A DNA stretch of 17,671 bases from Methylovirgula sp. Its GTDB lineage: Bacteria; Pseudomonadota; Alphaproteobacteria; Rhizobiales; Beijerinckiaceae. Shown one piece after another: positions 5,923-14,853 of the stretch (position 1 is its first letter; every line of letters starts with the position of its first letter). The stretch spans positions 1 through 17,671 of the forward strand of contig JASHUD010000014.1 of assembly GCA_030040215.1 (NCBI GenBank). The letters run 5' to 3'. Made by a program: the position numbers and the translations under genes. A model generated the notes under the pieces. The model was not told the origin of the DNA, did not search any database, and saw only the letters and a program-made list of their open reading frames with translations.

Positions 5923-7017
5923 ATGACAGACGACGTCAAAGCAGAGGCAACCGTGCTCAACATCATCAAAAGACTATTCGATGAAAGTGCGCCTGATCTG
6001 AAGGGGCGTCTTGTTGCGATTTACGGCGTCCTCGCTGTCCTCAATGTCGGCGCTTGGGTCTGGGCGCTCATCGCCTTCCACGACCGGTTCGCGCTGCTCG
6101 GCATAGCGCTGGTTATCTACGGGCTCGGCCTACGTCATGCGGTGGACGCCGACCATATCGCTGCCATCGATAATGTCACACGCAAGCTGATGCAGATGAA
6201 GCAGAGACCTGTGTCTGTCGGCTTCTTCTTCGCTATGGGCCATTCGGCAATCGTGATCTTTGTTGCGGCGGCAGTTGCGGGTGCTGCCACCATGCTGGGC
6301 AGATTCCAGAGCTTCCAGGATATCGGCGGCACGATCAGCACGAGCGTCTCGGCGGTGTTCCTTCTCGCCATTGCCGTGATGAACGTTGTCATCTTCGGTT
6401 CCATTTATAAGAGCTACCGCCGCGTGCGCGCTGGCGGTGTCTATATTGATGAGGACCTCGATATTCTGCTCAACAACCGCGGCTTCCTTGCGCGGCTATT
6501 CCGGCCGCTGTTCAAGCTGGTCACGAAAAGTTGGCATATGTTCCCGATCGGCTTTTTGTTCGGTCTCGGCTTCGATACGGCAACCGAAGTCGCTATGTTC
6601 GGCGTCTCGGCTGCGCAAGCGGCCAAAGGTGTACCCATTGGGGCGATCTTGGTTTTTCCAGTTCTCTTCGCAGCCGGCATGTCGCTCGTCGACACGACCG
6701 ATGGCGTGATGATGCTTGGCGCCTACGATTGGGCCTTCATCAAGCCCATGCGCAAACTTTACTACAACATGACGATCACGCTTGTGTCGGTGATGGTTGC
6801 CGTAGTGATCGGCGGCATTGAGGCGCTCGGCCTGGTCAGCGATCAGCTCCAATTGAAGGGCGGCTTCTGGGACGTTGTCGAGAAGCTCAACGACAACTTC
6901 AACAGCCTCGGCTTCGCAATCATCGGCTTGTTCCTTACCGCCTGGATCTTGTCCTATGTCATCTACAAGTTGAAAGGCCTTGACGATGTGGAAATACGGA
7001 GCGCGCCCAGAGCGTGA
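5923..7017 (+). CDS. NiCoT-family nickel/cobalt transporter, probably cobalt uptake for B12
   Basis: Inner-membrane permease of the NiCoT (HoxN/NixA/NhlF) family, 364 residues with about eight hydrophobic segments. The family signatures are all present: RHAVDADHI at 71-79 (metal-binding, helix 2), GHSAIV at 106-111, LGFDTATE at 215-222 and GMSLVDTTD at 252-260. Family members carry Ni2+, Co2+ or both. The cobalamin riboswitch in front and cobW-cobN behind argue for Co2+. The ATG at 5923 has no Shine-Dalgarno sequence. An in-frame GTG at 5953, five bases after AGAGG (5943-5947), would give a protein ten residues shorter and could be the true start. A 110-base structured spacer separates it from cobW, the widest gap in the operon. 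Confidence 0.93.
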   Translation: MTDDVKAEATVLNIIKRLFDESAPDLKGRLVAIYGVLAVLNVGAWVWALIAFHDRFALLGIALVIYGLGLRHAVDADHIAAIDNVTRKLMQMKQRPVSVGFFFAMGHSAIVIFVAAAVAGAATMLGRFQSFQDIGGTISTSVSAVFLLAIAVMNVVIFGSIYKSYRRVRAGGVYIDEDLDILLNNRGFLARLFRPLFKLVTKSWHMFPIGFLFGLGFDTATEVAMFGVSAAQAAKGVPIGAILVFPVLFAAGMSLVDTTDGVMMLGAYDWAFIKPMRKLYYNMTITLVSVMVAVVIGGIEALGLVSDQLQLKGGFWDVVEKLNDNFNSLGFAIIGLFLTAWILSYVIYKLKGLDDVEIRSAPRA

Positions 7018-7025
7018 GAACTTTT

Positions 7026-7081
7026 GGCGACGCTAAAGGATCGTGTCTTCACGAAAGTTGACGCCGATAATTTAGCGGCGC
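7026..7081 (+). other. Structured spacer between the transporter gene and cobW
   Basis: GGCGACGCTAAA (7026-7037) can pair with TTTAGCGGCGC (7071-7081) with one internal mismatch. Inside the large loop, TCGTG-TCTT-CACGA (7041-7054) is a perfect small hairpin. There is no T-run after it, so intrinsic termination is not indicated. It could stabilise or process the mRNA, or set relative expression of the transporter and the enzymes. The pairings are read from the sequence and the role is unknown. Confidence 0.35.
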
Positions 7082-7115
7082 GGATAAATCGAGCCCATTG
7101 CCACTCTCAGAATCT

Positions 7116-7122
7116 GGAAGGA
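7116..7122 (+). promoter_or_regulatory. Ribosome binding site of cobW
   Basis: GGAAGGA lies five bases before the ATG at 7128. It is the strongest Shine-Dalgarno sequence in the operon. It decides the start against the in-frame TTG at 7098, ten codons upstream, which has none. Confidence 0.75.
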
Positions 7123-7127
7123 TTCCC

Positions 7128-8165
7128 ATGACAGGTTCTCTCGATCGCATCCCTTGTACTGTGGTAACCGGATTTCTCGGCGCCGGGAAGACGACGATCA
7201 TTCAACATCTGCTGGAACATGCGGACGGAAAGCGTCTCGCCCTCATCGTCAATGAGTTCGGAGATGTTGGTATTGATGGTGAGATCTTGAAAAGCTGCGG
7301 CATCGAGAGCTGCCCGGGAGAGAATGTGATCGAACTCGCCAACGGTTGCATCTGCTGTACGGTGGCGCAAGAGTTTGTTCCGGCGCTCGATCGCATTCTT
7401 TCGTTGGAGCCACGCGTCGATCATATTCTTATCGAAACGTCGGGTTTGGCGTTGCCGAAGCCGCTGGTCCAAGCCTTCCAGTGGCCAGCCATCAAAAGCC
7501 GTGTCACGGTCGACGGCGTGGTCGCGGTCGTGGATGGCGCTGCCTTGGCAGAGGGCCGCGTGGCGTCCGATCTCGATGCCCTGCAGGCGCAGCGCTCAGG
7601 CGATCCTTCAGTTGCACATGACGATCCTGTCGAAGAAGTGTTCGCCGACCAGGTCGCCTGCGCCGACCTCATCATTTTGTCGAAGAGCGACCTGCTCGAC
7701 GATTCGCAAAGAGCGCATGCCAATTCGCTGGTCGGTAGCCATCTCTCGCGCGCCGTCAAGGTCGTGCCGAGCGCCCACGGGAAGATAGAACCATCCCTTT
7801 TGCTGGGGCTGGAACTCGCTGTCGAAGAGGATATCGAGAACCGCAAAACGATTCACGATGACGAGCTTGACCATAAACATGATGAATTTGAAAGTATGAT
7901 TGTCGATCTTCCCTCGATTCACCGTCCCGAGGATCTGGCGCGGCGCGTAGCTGCGACGACGGCGCTGCCCCACGTCCTCAGACTGAAAGGCTTCGCGCAC
8001 GTGGCCGGGAAGCCGATGCGGCTGGTCGTCCAAGCCGTCGGAAGCCGTGTCTCGCATTACTACGATCGGAGCTGGGCGCCCGGTGAGGAGCTGAAGACCC
8101 GCCTCGTCGTCATCGGCCTCAAAGGCATTGACAGAGGCGCCGTCGAGGCGACATTGAGCGCGTAA
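7128..8165 (+). CDS. cobW: CobW, COG0523-family GTPase / metallochaperone
   Basis: P-loop GTPase of 345 residues thought to deliver metal in cobalamin synthesis; its exact role (Co2+ supply to the chelatase) is still less well fixed than those of its neighbours. Walker A is GFLGAGKT at 15-22. The metal-binding signature C74-I-C76-C77 of the COG0523 family follows, then ETSGL at 103-107 and the guanine-specificity motif SKSD at 185-188. A histidine- and acid-rich loop (H243, H249, H251) follows, also usual in metal-handling members. The C-terminal CobW domain occupies roughly 255-345. The gene ends three bases before cobN, so the two are probably co-translated. Cytoplasmic. COG0523 also contains zinc chaperones, but the position between a cobalt transporter and cobN favours CobW. 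Confidence 0.94.
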   Translation: MTGSLDRIPCTVVTGFLGAGKTTIIQHLLEHADGKRLALIVNEFGDVGIDGEILKSCGIESCPGENVIELANGCICCTVAQEFVPALDRILSLEPRVDHILIETSGLALPKPLVQAFQWPAIKSRVTVDGVVAVVDGAALAEGRVASDLDALQAQRSGDPSVAHDDPVEEVFADQVACADLIILSKSDLLDDSQRAHANSLVGSHLSRAVKVVPSAHGKIEPSLLLGLELAVEEDIENRKTIHDDELDHKHDEFESMIVDLPSIHRPEDLARRVAATTALPHVLRLKGFAHVAGKPMRLVVQAVGSRVSHYYDRSWAPGEELKTRLVVIGLKGIDRGAVEATLSA

Positions 8166-8168
8166 GCC

Positions 8169-11100
8169 ATGCATCTTCTCGCCACCACATCGGCTTCGCT
8201 CGATGACCTGATCGAACCGGTCGATCTTCAGCAGACGCCGGCGGAGATGGCGGCTCTTTCCTTCACGGACAGTGATCTTGCCGCCTTACGCGCGGCGGCG
8301 CGAGGGTCGGATCTCCCGTCGCTGCGCCTCGCCTCTTTGCGCGATCTTCGCCATCCACTGTCGATCGATCTCTGGATCGATCAAGTCGCCATTCACGCGA
8401 GCGTTATTCTTGTACGCATTCTCGGCGGTTACGATTGGTGGAGCTATGGCTGCGAGCGGCTCGCAGCGATCGCGCGTGAAAGAAACATTCAACTCGTTTT
8501 GCTGCCGGGCGAATGCCGTGTCGATGACGAGCGGCTTACCCAGCTTTCGACGATATCGCAAACGCAGCGCGCCGCGCTGCTCGACTACTTCCGCGAAGGC
8601 GGCCCCGAAAATATGCGCTCGCTCCTGCGCAGCCTGGCGCGACTTACGGGGCGCGCGCTTGAGGTCGTCGAAGCGAGACCACTCGCCAAGCAAGGCTTCT
8701 ACGCACCCGGCCATGGAGTGGTGACGCTTGATTTCTTCGTGGCGGACGCCGCCTCCTGTCCTCTGGCCGTGCTCCTTATCTTTTACCGCTCCATCCTGCT
8801 CGCAGAAGACGTGCAACCGATTGATGCGCTCCGCGACGAACTTCACGCGCGCGGTGTGATCGCAGTGCCGATTTTCGTACAAAGTCTGCGCGACGAAACA
8901 GCCATTCGTCTCATCGAACAGGCGAGCGAGACATTGCGCCCTTCGGCGGTCGTGACCACCACTGCGTTTGCAAGCGCATCCGAACCGAGCTCGCCAACTC
9001 TGTTCGACAAGTTGGCTATTCCGATATTCCAAGCCATTATTGCGACTACGCGGCGTGATGCCTGGACGAACGGCCAGCGCGGCCTAACGCCGGCCGATCT
9101 TGCTATGCATGTGGTGCTTCCCGAACTAGACGGTCGTATTCTGGCGGGTGCGATTTCGTTCAAACAGCAGCACGGCGCGGGTGATGAGCCCAATATCCAG
9201 ATTAATCAACCGGAACCCGACCGCATCGCTCAGGTCGCCACGCGCATCGCATGTTTTCTCAAGTTGCAAGCGACGCCGCGTGGCGAGCGTCGCCTCGCAA
9301 TTCTCATCCCCGACTATCCAAACGCGCCCGGCCGCGCCGGCTACGCGGTCGGGCTCGACGTACCGGCCAGTGTGCTCGCCATGCTGTACGATCTTCGCGC
9401 GGAAGGCTACCATGTGCAGGATATCCCATCCTCCTCCCGTGCGCTCATGCAGCAGCTTGAGCACGCCGCGGATTCTTTCCCGCTCCAGGATTATCTCGCG
9501 GCCTTCGCTCGGCTCCCCGAAACGGCGCGCACAGCAGTGCTCGAAACTTGGGGCGCAGCGGAAGGCGACGCAGAAAAGGGTTTCTTTCAATTCCGCGCCG
9601 CGTCTTTTGGCAACATTACAGTCTGCTTTGCGCCGGATCGGGGCTGCGTAGCGGACAGGCGGATCAACTACCATGATCCAGCGCTCGCCCCGCGCCACGC
9701 GCTCGTCGCTTTTGGGACTTGGTTGCGTGAGAAACTTGGTTGCCACGCCATCGTCCACGTTGGCGCGCATGGAACGCTCGAATGGCTGCCCGGGAAGAAC
9801 GTTGCGCTCAGCCGAAATTGCTTTCCAGAAGTCATCACCGGTGCGCTGCCCGTGGTCTATCCCTTCATCGTCAGCAATCCGGGCGAGGCGGCTCAGGCCA
9901 AGCGCCGCATCTCGGCCGTGACGATCGGTCATTTGACGCCGCCGCTCACCGGCGCGGGCTTGAGCGAGCCGCAGCGCGAACTCGAACGGCTGCTCGAGGA
10001 ATATGCCCAAGCCGATGGTCTCGATCGGCAGCGTCGCGACCGGCTTGCAAAGCTGATCTTAGCAACGGCACGCCGCAACGGTCTTGCGTGCGAAGCCGGC
10101 ATCGGCGAGGAAGAGTCCGCCGATACCGCACTTCTGCGCATCGACGCATGGCTCTGCGACCTCAAAGATTTCGCGATCAAAGACGGTTTGCACATTTTCG
10201 GCCGCACGCCGGAAAACGACGGCGATTTGATGCGCGCGGAATGCGCAAGGCGCGAACGCGCCGCGCTGCTTGCCGCGCTGGACGGCAAGCATGTTGCGCC
10301 CGGCCCATCCGGGGCGCCGGCACGCGGACGGACCGACGTCCTGCCGACGGGACGCAATCTCTTCACCGCCGATCCGCGCATGCTCCCCACGCCGACGGCC
10401 TATGATCTTGGGAAAGCGGCGGCCGCGGAAGTGGTGCGCCGATTTCTGCAGGATCACGGCGAATGGCCGCGTGCGCTAATGATCGATCTTTGGGGCTCGG
10501 CGAGCCTGCGGACCGGCGGCGAGGAAATCGCCCAAGGTCTGGCGCTCATGGGGTGCAGACCGCAATGGGACGCGGCGACGGGCCGCGTCGTCGGAATCGA
10601 AGTTTTGCCGCCGGCCACTCTCGAAGGACCGCGGATCGACGTCACTTGGCGCGTTTCAGGCCTATTCCGCGACATGTTCCCGACGCAGATCGCGCTGCTC
10701 GACCTGGCCGTTCGCACCATAGCCGCCCGCGAGGAGACAACGGAAGAGAGCCCGCTCTCTGCCGCAGCGCGCGCCGGGAACGGTCCGCTCCTTCGTATCT
10801 TCGGCTCCGCGCCCGGAACATATGGCGCCGGCATCGAGGAACTGCTCGCCAGGGGCGCCTGGCAAAATCGCGAGGAACTCGGCCGCGCGTACCTCGATGC
10901 CGCTTCGCACGCTTTCGGAGGCGCCGAGGGCGAAGGACGCCCGGCGGCGGGGGCTTTCGTCGATCGTGTAGTGGAAGCCGATCTGCTCCTTCATAATAGC
11001 GACGATGCGGGCCGGGATATTCTCGAAGGTTCGGCCGATGTCGCCTTCATGGGCGGGTTCGCAGCCGCCGTCGCGGCATTGAACGGCAAAGCCGACGTGG

Positions 11101-11510
11101 TCGTGCTCGATAGCACCGATCCTACATGCCCACGCACCCGCTCGCTCGTCGAAGCCATCACCCGTACGGTGCGCGCCCGCGCGCTCAATCCGCGCTTCAT
11201 CGCGGGTCAGCTTCGACATGGGCCGAGAGGCGCAGCGGAATTCGCAGAGACCGTCGACCGGCTCGTCGGATTCGCCGAGACGACGGGTGCCATTCCAGGC
11301 GAACTGATCGAAGCGCTCTATGATGCCTATCTGGGCGACGCGACGGTGCGAAAATTTTTGCTGCGTGAAAACCCGGCAGCAGCGCGTGCCATCGCGGCGC
11401 GCCTCGCATCGGCGCGGCGACGCGACCTCTGGCATCCGCAACGCAACAGCATCGATCACGATCTCGCGCGTTTCACCGCCGAAGCGATGGTGCAGGAGGC
11501 CGTGAGATGA
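8169..11510 (+). CDS. cobN: Cobaltochelatase large subunit CobN
   Basis: Subunit of the ATP-dependent aerobic chelatase that, with CobS and CobT, inserts Co2+ into hydrogenobyrinic acid a,c-diamide. The 1113-residue protein has CobN/Mg-chelatase H family features: VGAHGTLEWLPGKNVALS from residue 531, LPTGRNLFTADP near 720, and HNSDDAGRDILEG at 942-954. It is shorter than the roughly 1,275 residues of the Pseudomonas denitrificans protein. The frame is open throughout, so this looks like a compact variant and not a broken gene. The ATG at 8169 is three bases after the cobW stop and has only a weak binding site, consistent with coupling. Its last four bases overlap cobG (ATGA). cobS and cobT are not in the window. 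ChlH/BchH is unlikely given the context. Confidence 0.95.
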   Translation: MHLLATTSASLDDLIEPVDLQQTPAEMAALSFTDSDLAALRAAARGSDLPSLRLASLRDLRHPLSIDLWIDQVAIHASVILVRILGGYDWWSYGCERLAAIARERNIQLVLLPGECRVDDERLTQLSTISQTQRAALLDYFREGGPENMRSLLRSLARLTGRALEVVEARPLAKQGFYAPGHGVVTLDFFVADAASCPLAVLLIFYRSILLAEDVQPIDALRDELHARGVIAVPIFVQSLRDETAIRLIEQASETLRPSAVVTTTAFASASEPSSPTLFDKLAIPIFQAIIATTRRDAWTNGQRGLTPADLAMHVVLPELDGRILAGAISFKQQHGAGDEPNIQINQPEPDRIAQVATRIACFLKLQATPRGERRLAILIPDYPNAPGRAGYAVGLDVPASVLAMLYDLRAEGYHVQDIPSSSRALMQQLEHAADSFPLQDYLAAFARLPETARTAVLETWGAAEGDAEKGFFQFRAASFGNITVCFAPDRGCVADRRINYHDPALAPRHALVAFGTWLREKLGCHAIVHVGAHGTLEWLPGKNVALSRNCFPEVITGALPVVYPFIVSNPGEAAQAKRRISAVTIGHLTPPLTGAGLSEPQRELERLLEEYAQADGLDRQRRDRLAKLILATARRNGLACEAGIGEEESADTALLRIDAWLCDLKDFAIKDGLHIFGRTPENDGDLMRAECARRERAALLAALDGKHVAPGPSGAPARGRTDVLPTGRNLFTADPRMLPTPTAYDLGKAAAAEVVRRFLQDHGEWPRALMIDLWGSASLRTGGEEIAQGLALMGCRPQWDAATGRVVGIEVLPPATLEGPRIDVTWRVSGLFRDMFPTQIALLDLAVRTIAAREETTEESPLSAAARAGNGPLLRIFGSAPGTYGAGIEELLARGAWQNREELGRAYLDAASHAFGGAEGEGRPAAGAFVDRVVEADLLLHNSDDAGRDILEGSADVAFMGGFAAAVAALNGKADVVVLDSTDPTCPRTRSLVEAITRTVRARALNPRFIAGQLRHGPRGAAEFAETVDRLVGFAETTGAIPGELIEALYDAYLGDATVRKFLLRENPAAARAIAARLASARRRDLWHPQRNSIDHDLARFTAEAMVQEAVR

Positions 11511-12730
11511 AAGCGCAGTTGCGCAGGGGCGCATGCCCGTCGCTTGCCGCACCTATGTTAAGCGGCGATGGTTGGCTCGTCCGCTTCGGCCCTGAAGTCG
11601 GTCTCTCTGCCACTCAACTTGGCAAAATCGCCGATATGGCGGCCCGCTATGGCAACGGAATTATCGAGATCACCTCGCGAGGCAGCTTGCAAATCAGAGG
11701 CTTGACGGCAAGCTCGGCGCCCGATCTCGCCGCTGGCCTTGCCGATCTCGGGATCAAAGACCGCAGCGGCACATCAGTAGTGACCGGACCGCTTGCCGGC
11801 TATGATACGACGGAGATTGTCGACCCCCGACCGCTTGCTGGCGCCATACGCGACCGTATCGCCCAGCTGAATATTTTCCACAGGCTAGGTCCGAAAGTCT
11901 CGGTCACTGTCGACGGCGGTGGCGCGCTACCGCTTGACGAGATTGTTGCCGACGTAAGGCTGCATGCCTTCAAGGATGGCGCGCAGATATTATGGCGCCT
12001 GCGGATAGGTGGCGATGCGGCTGGCGCACGAGCTCTCGGAAACGGCAATGCACAGCACGCCGTCGCGGCGACAATCGCCGTCCTGGATTGTGTCGCTCGC
12101 AAGGGCATTGATGCGCGAGCCCGCGATCTCGATGATCGCGACCTGGCGACGATCGCGGCCGCGTTGAACCGGTCGGACGTCTCGATCCCGACTCGATCCG
12201 CCAATCCTGTGGGGCTGTTTCCAATTCGCGGCGGCATGTTCGCCCGCGGCTATGGACTGGCTTTCGGGCAGGCGACATCCGACGCGATTGGCGAACTTGC
12301 GGCGGCGGCCGGAACGCATGAATTCCGCCTTGCGCCAAATCGCGGTTTGCTCGCTCTCAATCTTGCCCGCGAGGAAGAGAAGATATTGACAGCGCATGCG
12401 AACCGGCTCGGATTCATCACCGAATCCGGTGACCCCCGGCTTGCCGTGATCACTTGTGCCGGCGCACCCGCTTGCGCTTCCGCGCACCTTATGACGAAAG
12501 CGCTTGCCGAGGACATTGTTAGTACTCGGCGCGATCTCCTCGATGGTTCCTTTCGCTTGCACGTTTCTGGCTGTGCCAAACGTTGCGCGCAGCCTTCCGG
12601 GCCTAACGTCACCGTTGTCGGTCATGAAGCAAACTGCGAAATCGTCGCAGAGAATGTCGCCCTTGCGGAAAACATATGCGCTATTCTGCTGAGCCGCGGC
12701 AGGGCGCATCTTTCCGCGCCGCCCGGATAG
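11507..12730 (+). CDS. cobG: Precorrin-3B synthase CobG
   Basis: Oxygen-dependent monooxygenase that converts precorrin-3A to precorrin-3B, the step preparing ring contraction and the hallmark of the aerobic pathway. The 407-residue protein belongs to the nitrite/sulfite reductase fold, with two ferredoxin-like half domains (first half ending near 90, second near 230-300). It has the Fe-S/sirohaem-type cysteine pattern C317-x5-C323 (TCAGAPAC) and C356-x3-C360 (SGCAKRC), expected to hold a 4Fe-4S cluster. It starts inside cobN (ATGA overlap). cobH follows after a few bases. The product is used by CobJ, encoded two genes downstream. A sulfite reductase is unlikely given length and operon. Confidence 0.93.
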   Translation: MKAQLRRGACPSLAAPMLSGDGWLVRFGPEVGLSATQLGKIADMAARYGNGIIEITSRGSLQIRGLTASSAPDLAAGLADLGIKDRSGTSVVTGPLAGYDTTEIVDPRPLAGAIRDRIAQLNIFHRLGPKVSVTVDGGGALPLDEIVADVRLHAFKDGAQILWRLRIGGDAAGARALGNGNAQHAVAATIAVLDCVARKGIDARARDLDDRDLATIAAALNRSDVSIPTRSANPVGLFPIRGGMFARGYGLAFGQATSDAIGELAAAAGTHEFRLAPNRGLLALNLAREEEKILTAHANRLGFITESGDPRLAVITCAGAPACASAHLMTKALAEDIVSTRRDLLDGSFRLHVSGCAKRCAQPSGPNVTVVGHEANCEIVAENVALAENICAILLSRGRAHLSAPPG

Positions 12731-12737
12731 GGTCGTG

Positions 12738-13370
12738 ATGCCGAAAATCGACTATGTTAAAGACGGCGCCGAAATCTACGAGAAGTCCTTCGCGATCATC
12801 CGTAGGGAGGCGGATCTATCCCGCTTTTCGGCAGAGGAGGCCCGACTGGCCATCCGCATGGTCCACGCCTGCGGAATGGTCGAGGCCGCGAATTATCTTG
12901 TGTTCTCCCCTGATCTGGTCTCAGCCGCGCGGGATGCTTTGCAAGCGGGCGCCCCCATCCTTTGCGATTCGGAGATGGTGGCGCACGGCATCACCCGCGC
13001 CCAACTTCCCGCGGGGAACGAAATCATCTGCACGCTTCGTGACGCCCGCACGCCGGCGCTCGCCAAAAGCATCGCCAGCACACGGTCCGCGGCGGCGCTC
13101 GAACTCTGGCGCGACCGGCTGTCGGGCGCATTGATTGCTATCGGCAACGCACCGACTGCACTTTTCTATCTACTTGAGATGATCCAAAAAGGTGCGGCAC
13201 GGCCGGCTGCGATCATCGGCATCCCGGTCGGCTTCGTTGGTGCGGCAGAATCGAAGGAGGCGCTCATTGAAAACGAGAGTGGCATCCCATTCGTCACGTT
13301 GCGCGGGCGCATGGGAGGAAGTGCCGTCGCGGCCGCCGCCGTTAACGCCCTGGCGAGGCTAGGCTCGTGA
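12738..13370 (+). CDS. cobH: Precorrin-8X methylmutase CobH
   Basis: Isomerase moving the C11 methyl group of precorrin-8X to C12, giving hydrogenobyrinic acid, the last ring-modifying step. The protein has 210 residues, usual for the family. The catalytic histidine is H43 in RMVHACGMVE, the same number as in the P. denitrificans enzyme, which supports the ATG at 12738 over the adjoining GTG at 12735. A binding site AGGG (12729-12732) lies just upstream. Later family features are ILCDSEMVAHGI (about 74-85), NAPTALFYLLE (136-146) and GIPVGFVGAAESKEAL. Its stop overlaps the cobI start (GTGA). Confidence 0.95.
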   Translation: MPKIDYVKDGAEIYEKSFAIIRREADLSRFSAEEARLAIRMVHACGMVEAANYLVFSPDLVSAARDALQAGAPILCDSEMVAHGITRAQLPAGNEIICTLRDARTPALAKSIASTRSAAALELWRDRLSGALIAIGNAPTALFYLLEMIQKGAARPAAIIGIPVGFVGAAESKEALIENESGIPFVTLRGRMGGSAVAAAAVNALARLGS

Positions 13371-14092
13371 CCGGCCAGCTGATCGGAGTTGGCACCGGCC
13401 CTGGCGATCCGGAACTGTTGACCTTTAAAGCAGCGCGCGCGCTGGCGGCGGCCGATGTTGTCGCATATTTCGCAGGGCAAGAGAACAGTAGTAAAGCACG
13501 CGCTACCGCGGCAGTTTATCTCAAGCCTGACACCGTGGAATTGCCCCTCCTCTATCCAGCGCGTACCGACGTCAACAAATCCATTCCCGGCTATGACGAA
13601 ATTATTACCGGCTTTTTTGACGCGTGTGCCCGCGCGGTCGAAGCGCATCTCAGCGCCGGCCGCACGGTGGTCGTTTTGAGCGAGGGCGACCCGCTCTTCT
13701 ACGGGTCCTATATGCACATTCACGTGAGGCTCGCGCCCCGCTATCGAGCCAAAGTCATTCCCGGCATCACTGCGATGTCCGGCTGCTGGTCAGAGCTTGG
13801 CTTGCCGCTCGTGCAGGGAAACGACGTGCTGACCGTCCTTCCCGGCACGCTGCCGGAAAAGGAGCTGCGCCGGCGCCTCGGCGACAGCGAAGCCTGTGTC
13901 ATCATGAAGGTCGGGCGGAATCTTGGAAAAGTACGCGAGGCTCTGCAACAGGTAGGACGCCTCGATGAGGCAATTTATATTGAGCGCGGTACGATGGAAA
14001 ATATGGCAGCGGTTCGGCTCTGCGAGAAGCTGGACGGCGACGCGCCCTATTTCTCGCTCGTCCTCGTGCCCGGCTGGAAGGGACGGCCATGA
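13367..14092 (+). CDS. cobI: Precorrin-2 C20-methyltransferase CobI
   Basis: SAM-dependent methylase turning precorrin-2 into precorrin-3A, the first committed cobalamin step after the sirohaem branch. It has 241 residues and the tetrapyrrole methylase fold: the N-terminal GTGPGDPELLT (9-19), the SAM-loop motif SEGDPLFYGS (105-114), and VIPGITAMSGCW further on. The start is GTG within GTGA, shared with the cobH stop, so translation is coupled and no separate binding site is needed. Its end overlaps cobJ by four bases. The CbiL homologue of the anaerobic pathway is the only real alternative, and CobG next door rules in favour of CobI. Confidence 0.95.
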   Translation: MTGQLIGVGTGPGDPELLTFKAARALAAADVVAYFAGQENSSKARATAAVYLKPDTVELPLLYPARTDVNKSIPGYDEIITGFFDACARAVEAHLSAGRTVVVLSEGDPLFYGSYMHIHVRLAPRYRAKVIPGITAMSGCWSELGLPLVQGNDVLTVLPGTLPEKELRRRLGDSEACVIMKVGRNLGKVREALQQVGRLDEAIYIERGTMENMAAVRLCEKLDGDAPYFSLVLVPGWKGRP

Positions 14093-14853
14093 GTGGGCGG
14101 TTACGCGTGGTCGGGCTTGGCCCCGGGAATCCCGAGCAGATGACGTTTCAAGCGCGCACAGTGCTCGCCGGGGCGAGCGATCTATTCGGCTACCGCGCGT
14201 ATCTTGAGCGGCTGAAGCCGGAGCCGGGCCAAACGCACCATGTCTCCGACAATCGCGAGGAATTGGCTCGCGCAAAAGCCGCTCTCGCTATGGCCGCTTC
14301 CGGCAAGGATGTTGCCATCGTATCGGGAGGCGATGCCGGCGTATTTGCCATGGGCGCCGCAGTTTGTGAGGCGATTGAAGGGGCGCCCGATGCCCTACAC
14401 CAAATCGATCTTGAGATCGTCCCAGGGATAACGGCGATGTTAGCTGTCGCAGCGCGTGCCGGCGCACCGCTCGGCAATGATTTTTGTGCGCTATCTCTGT
14501 CCGACAACCTCAAGCCTTGGGAACTGATCGAGGCGCGGCTGCGCGCCGCGTGCGGCGCTGGTTTCGTACTCGCCCTTTACAATCCGACGAGCCGCGCACG
14601 CCCTTGGCAGCTTGCGCGGGCCTTCGAGATATTGCAGGCGCAATTGCCGCTGGAAACACCGGTTATCTTCGGCCGCGCCGTCGGCAGGAGCGTTGAAAGC
14701 GTGGCAATCGTGACATTGCAGGCAGCCGCTCAGGAGAAAGCGGATATGGCCACTTGCATTATCGTGGGATCGGCGGAAACGCGCATTATTAGCCGCGCTG
14801 GATTGCCGCCGCTGGTCTATTCGCCTCGTTCTTCCTTCAGGCCGGCGAGATGA
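14089..14853 (+). CDS. cobJ: Precorrin-3B C17-methyltransferase CobJ
   Basis: Methylates C17 of precorrin-3B and contracts the macrocycle, giving precorrin-4. The protein has 254 residues with the tetrapyrrole methylase signatures GLGPGNPEQMT near the start, SGGDAGVFAMG (79-89), VPGITAMLAVAARAGAPLG, and the CobJ/CbiH-type LYNPTSRARP (163-172). It starts in an ATGA overlap with cobI. It is the last gene before the strand change: its final 37 bases are shared, tail to tail, with the 3' end of cobK on the other strand. No terminator is visible there. Confidence 0.95.
   Translation: MSGRLRVVGLGPGNPEQMTFQARTVLAGASDLFGYRAYLERLKPEPGQTHHVSDNREELARAKAALAMAASGKDVAIVSGGDAGVFAMGAAVCEAIEGAPDALHQIDLEIVPGITAMLAVAARAGAPLGNDFCALSLSDNLKPWELIEARLRAACGAGFVLALYNPTSRARPWQLARAFEILQAQLPLETPVIFGRAVGRSVESVAIVTLQAAAQEKADMATCIIVGSAETRIISRAGLPPLVYSPRSSFRPAR

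Noticed and set aside
8286..11552. Several long minus-strand frames opposite cobN and cobG (8286-9032, 9126-10010, 10662-11552).
   Set aside because: Mirror frames of a GC-rich coding sequence. Their products have no motifs, and cobN has clear family features on the plus strand.
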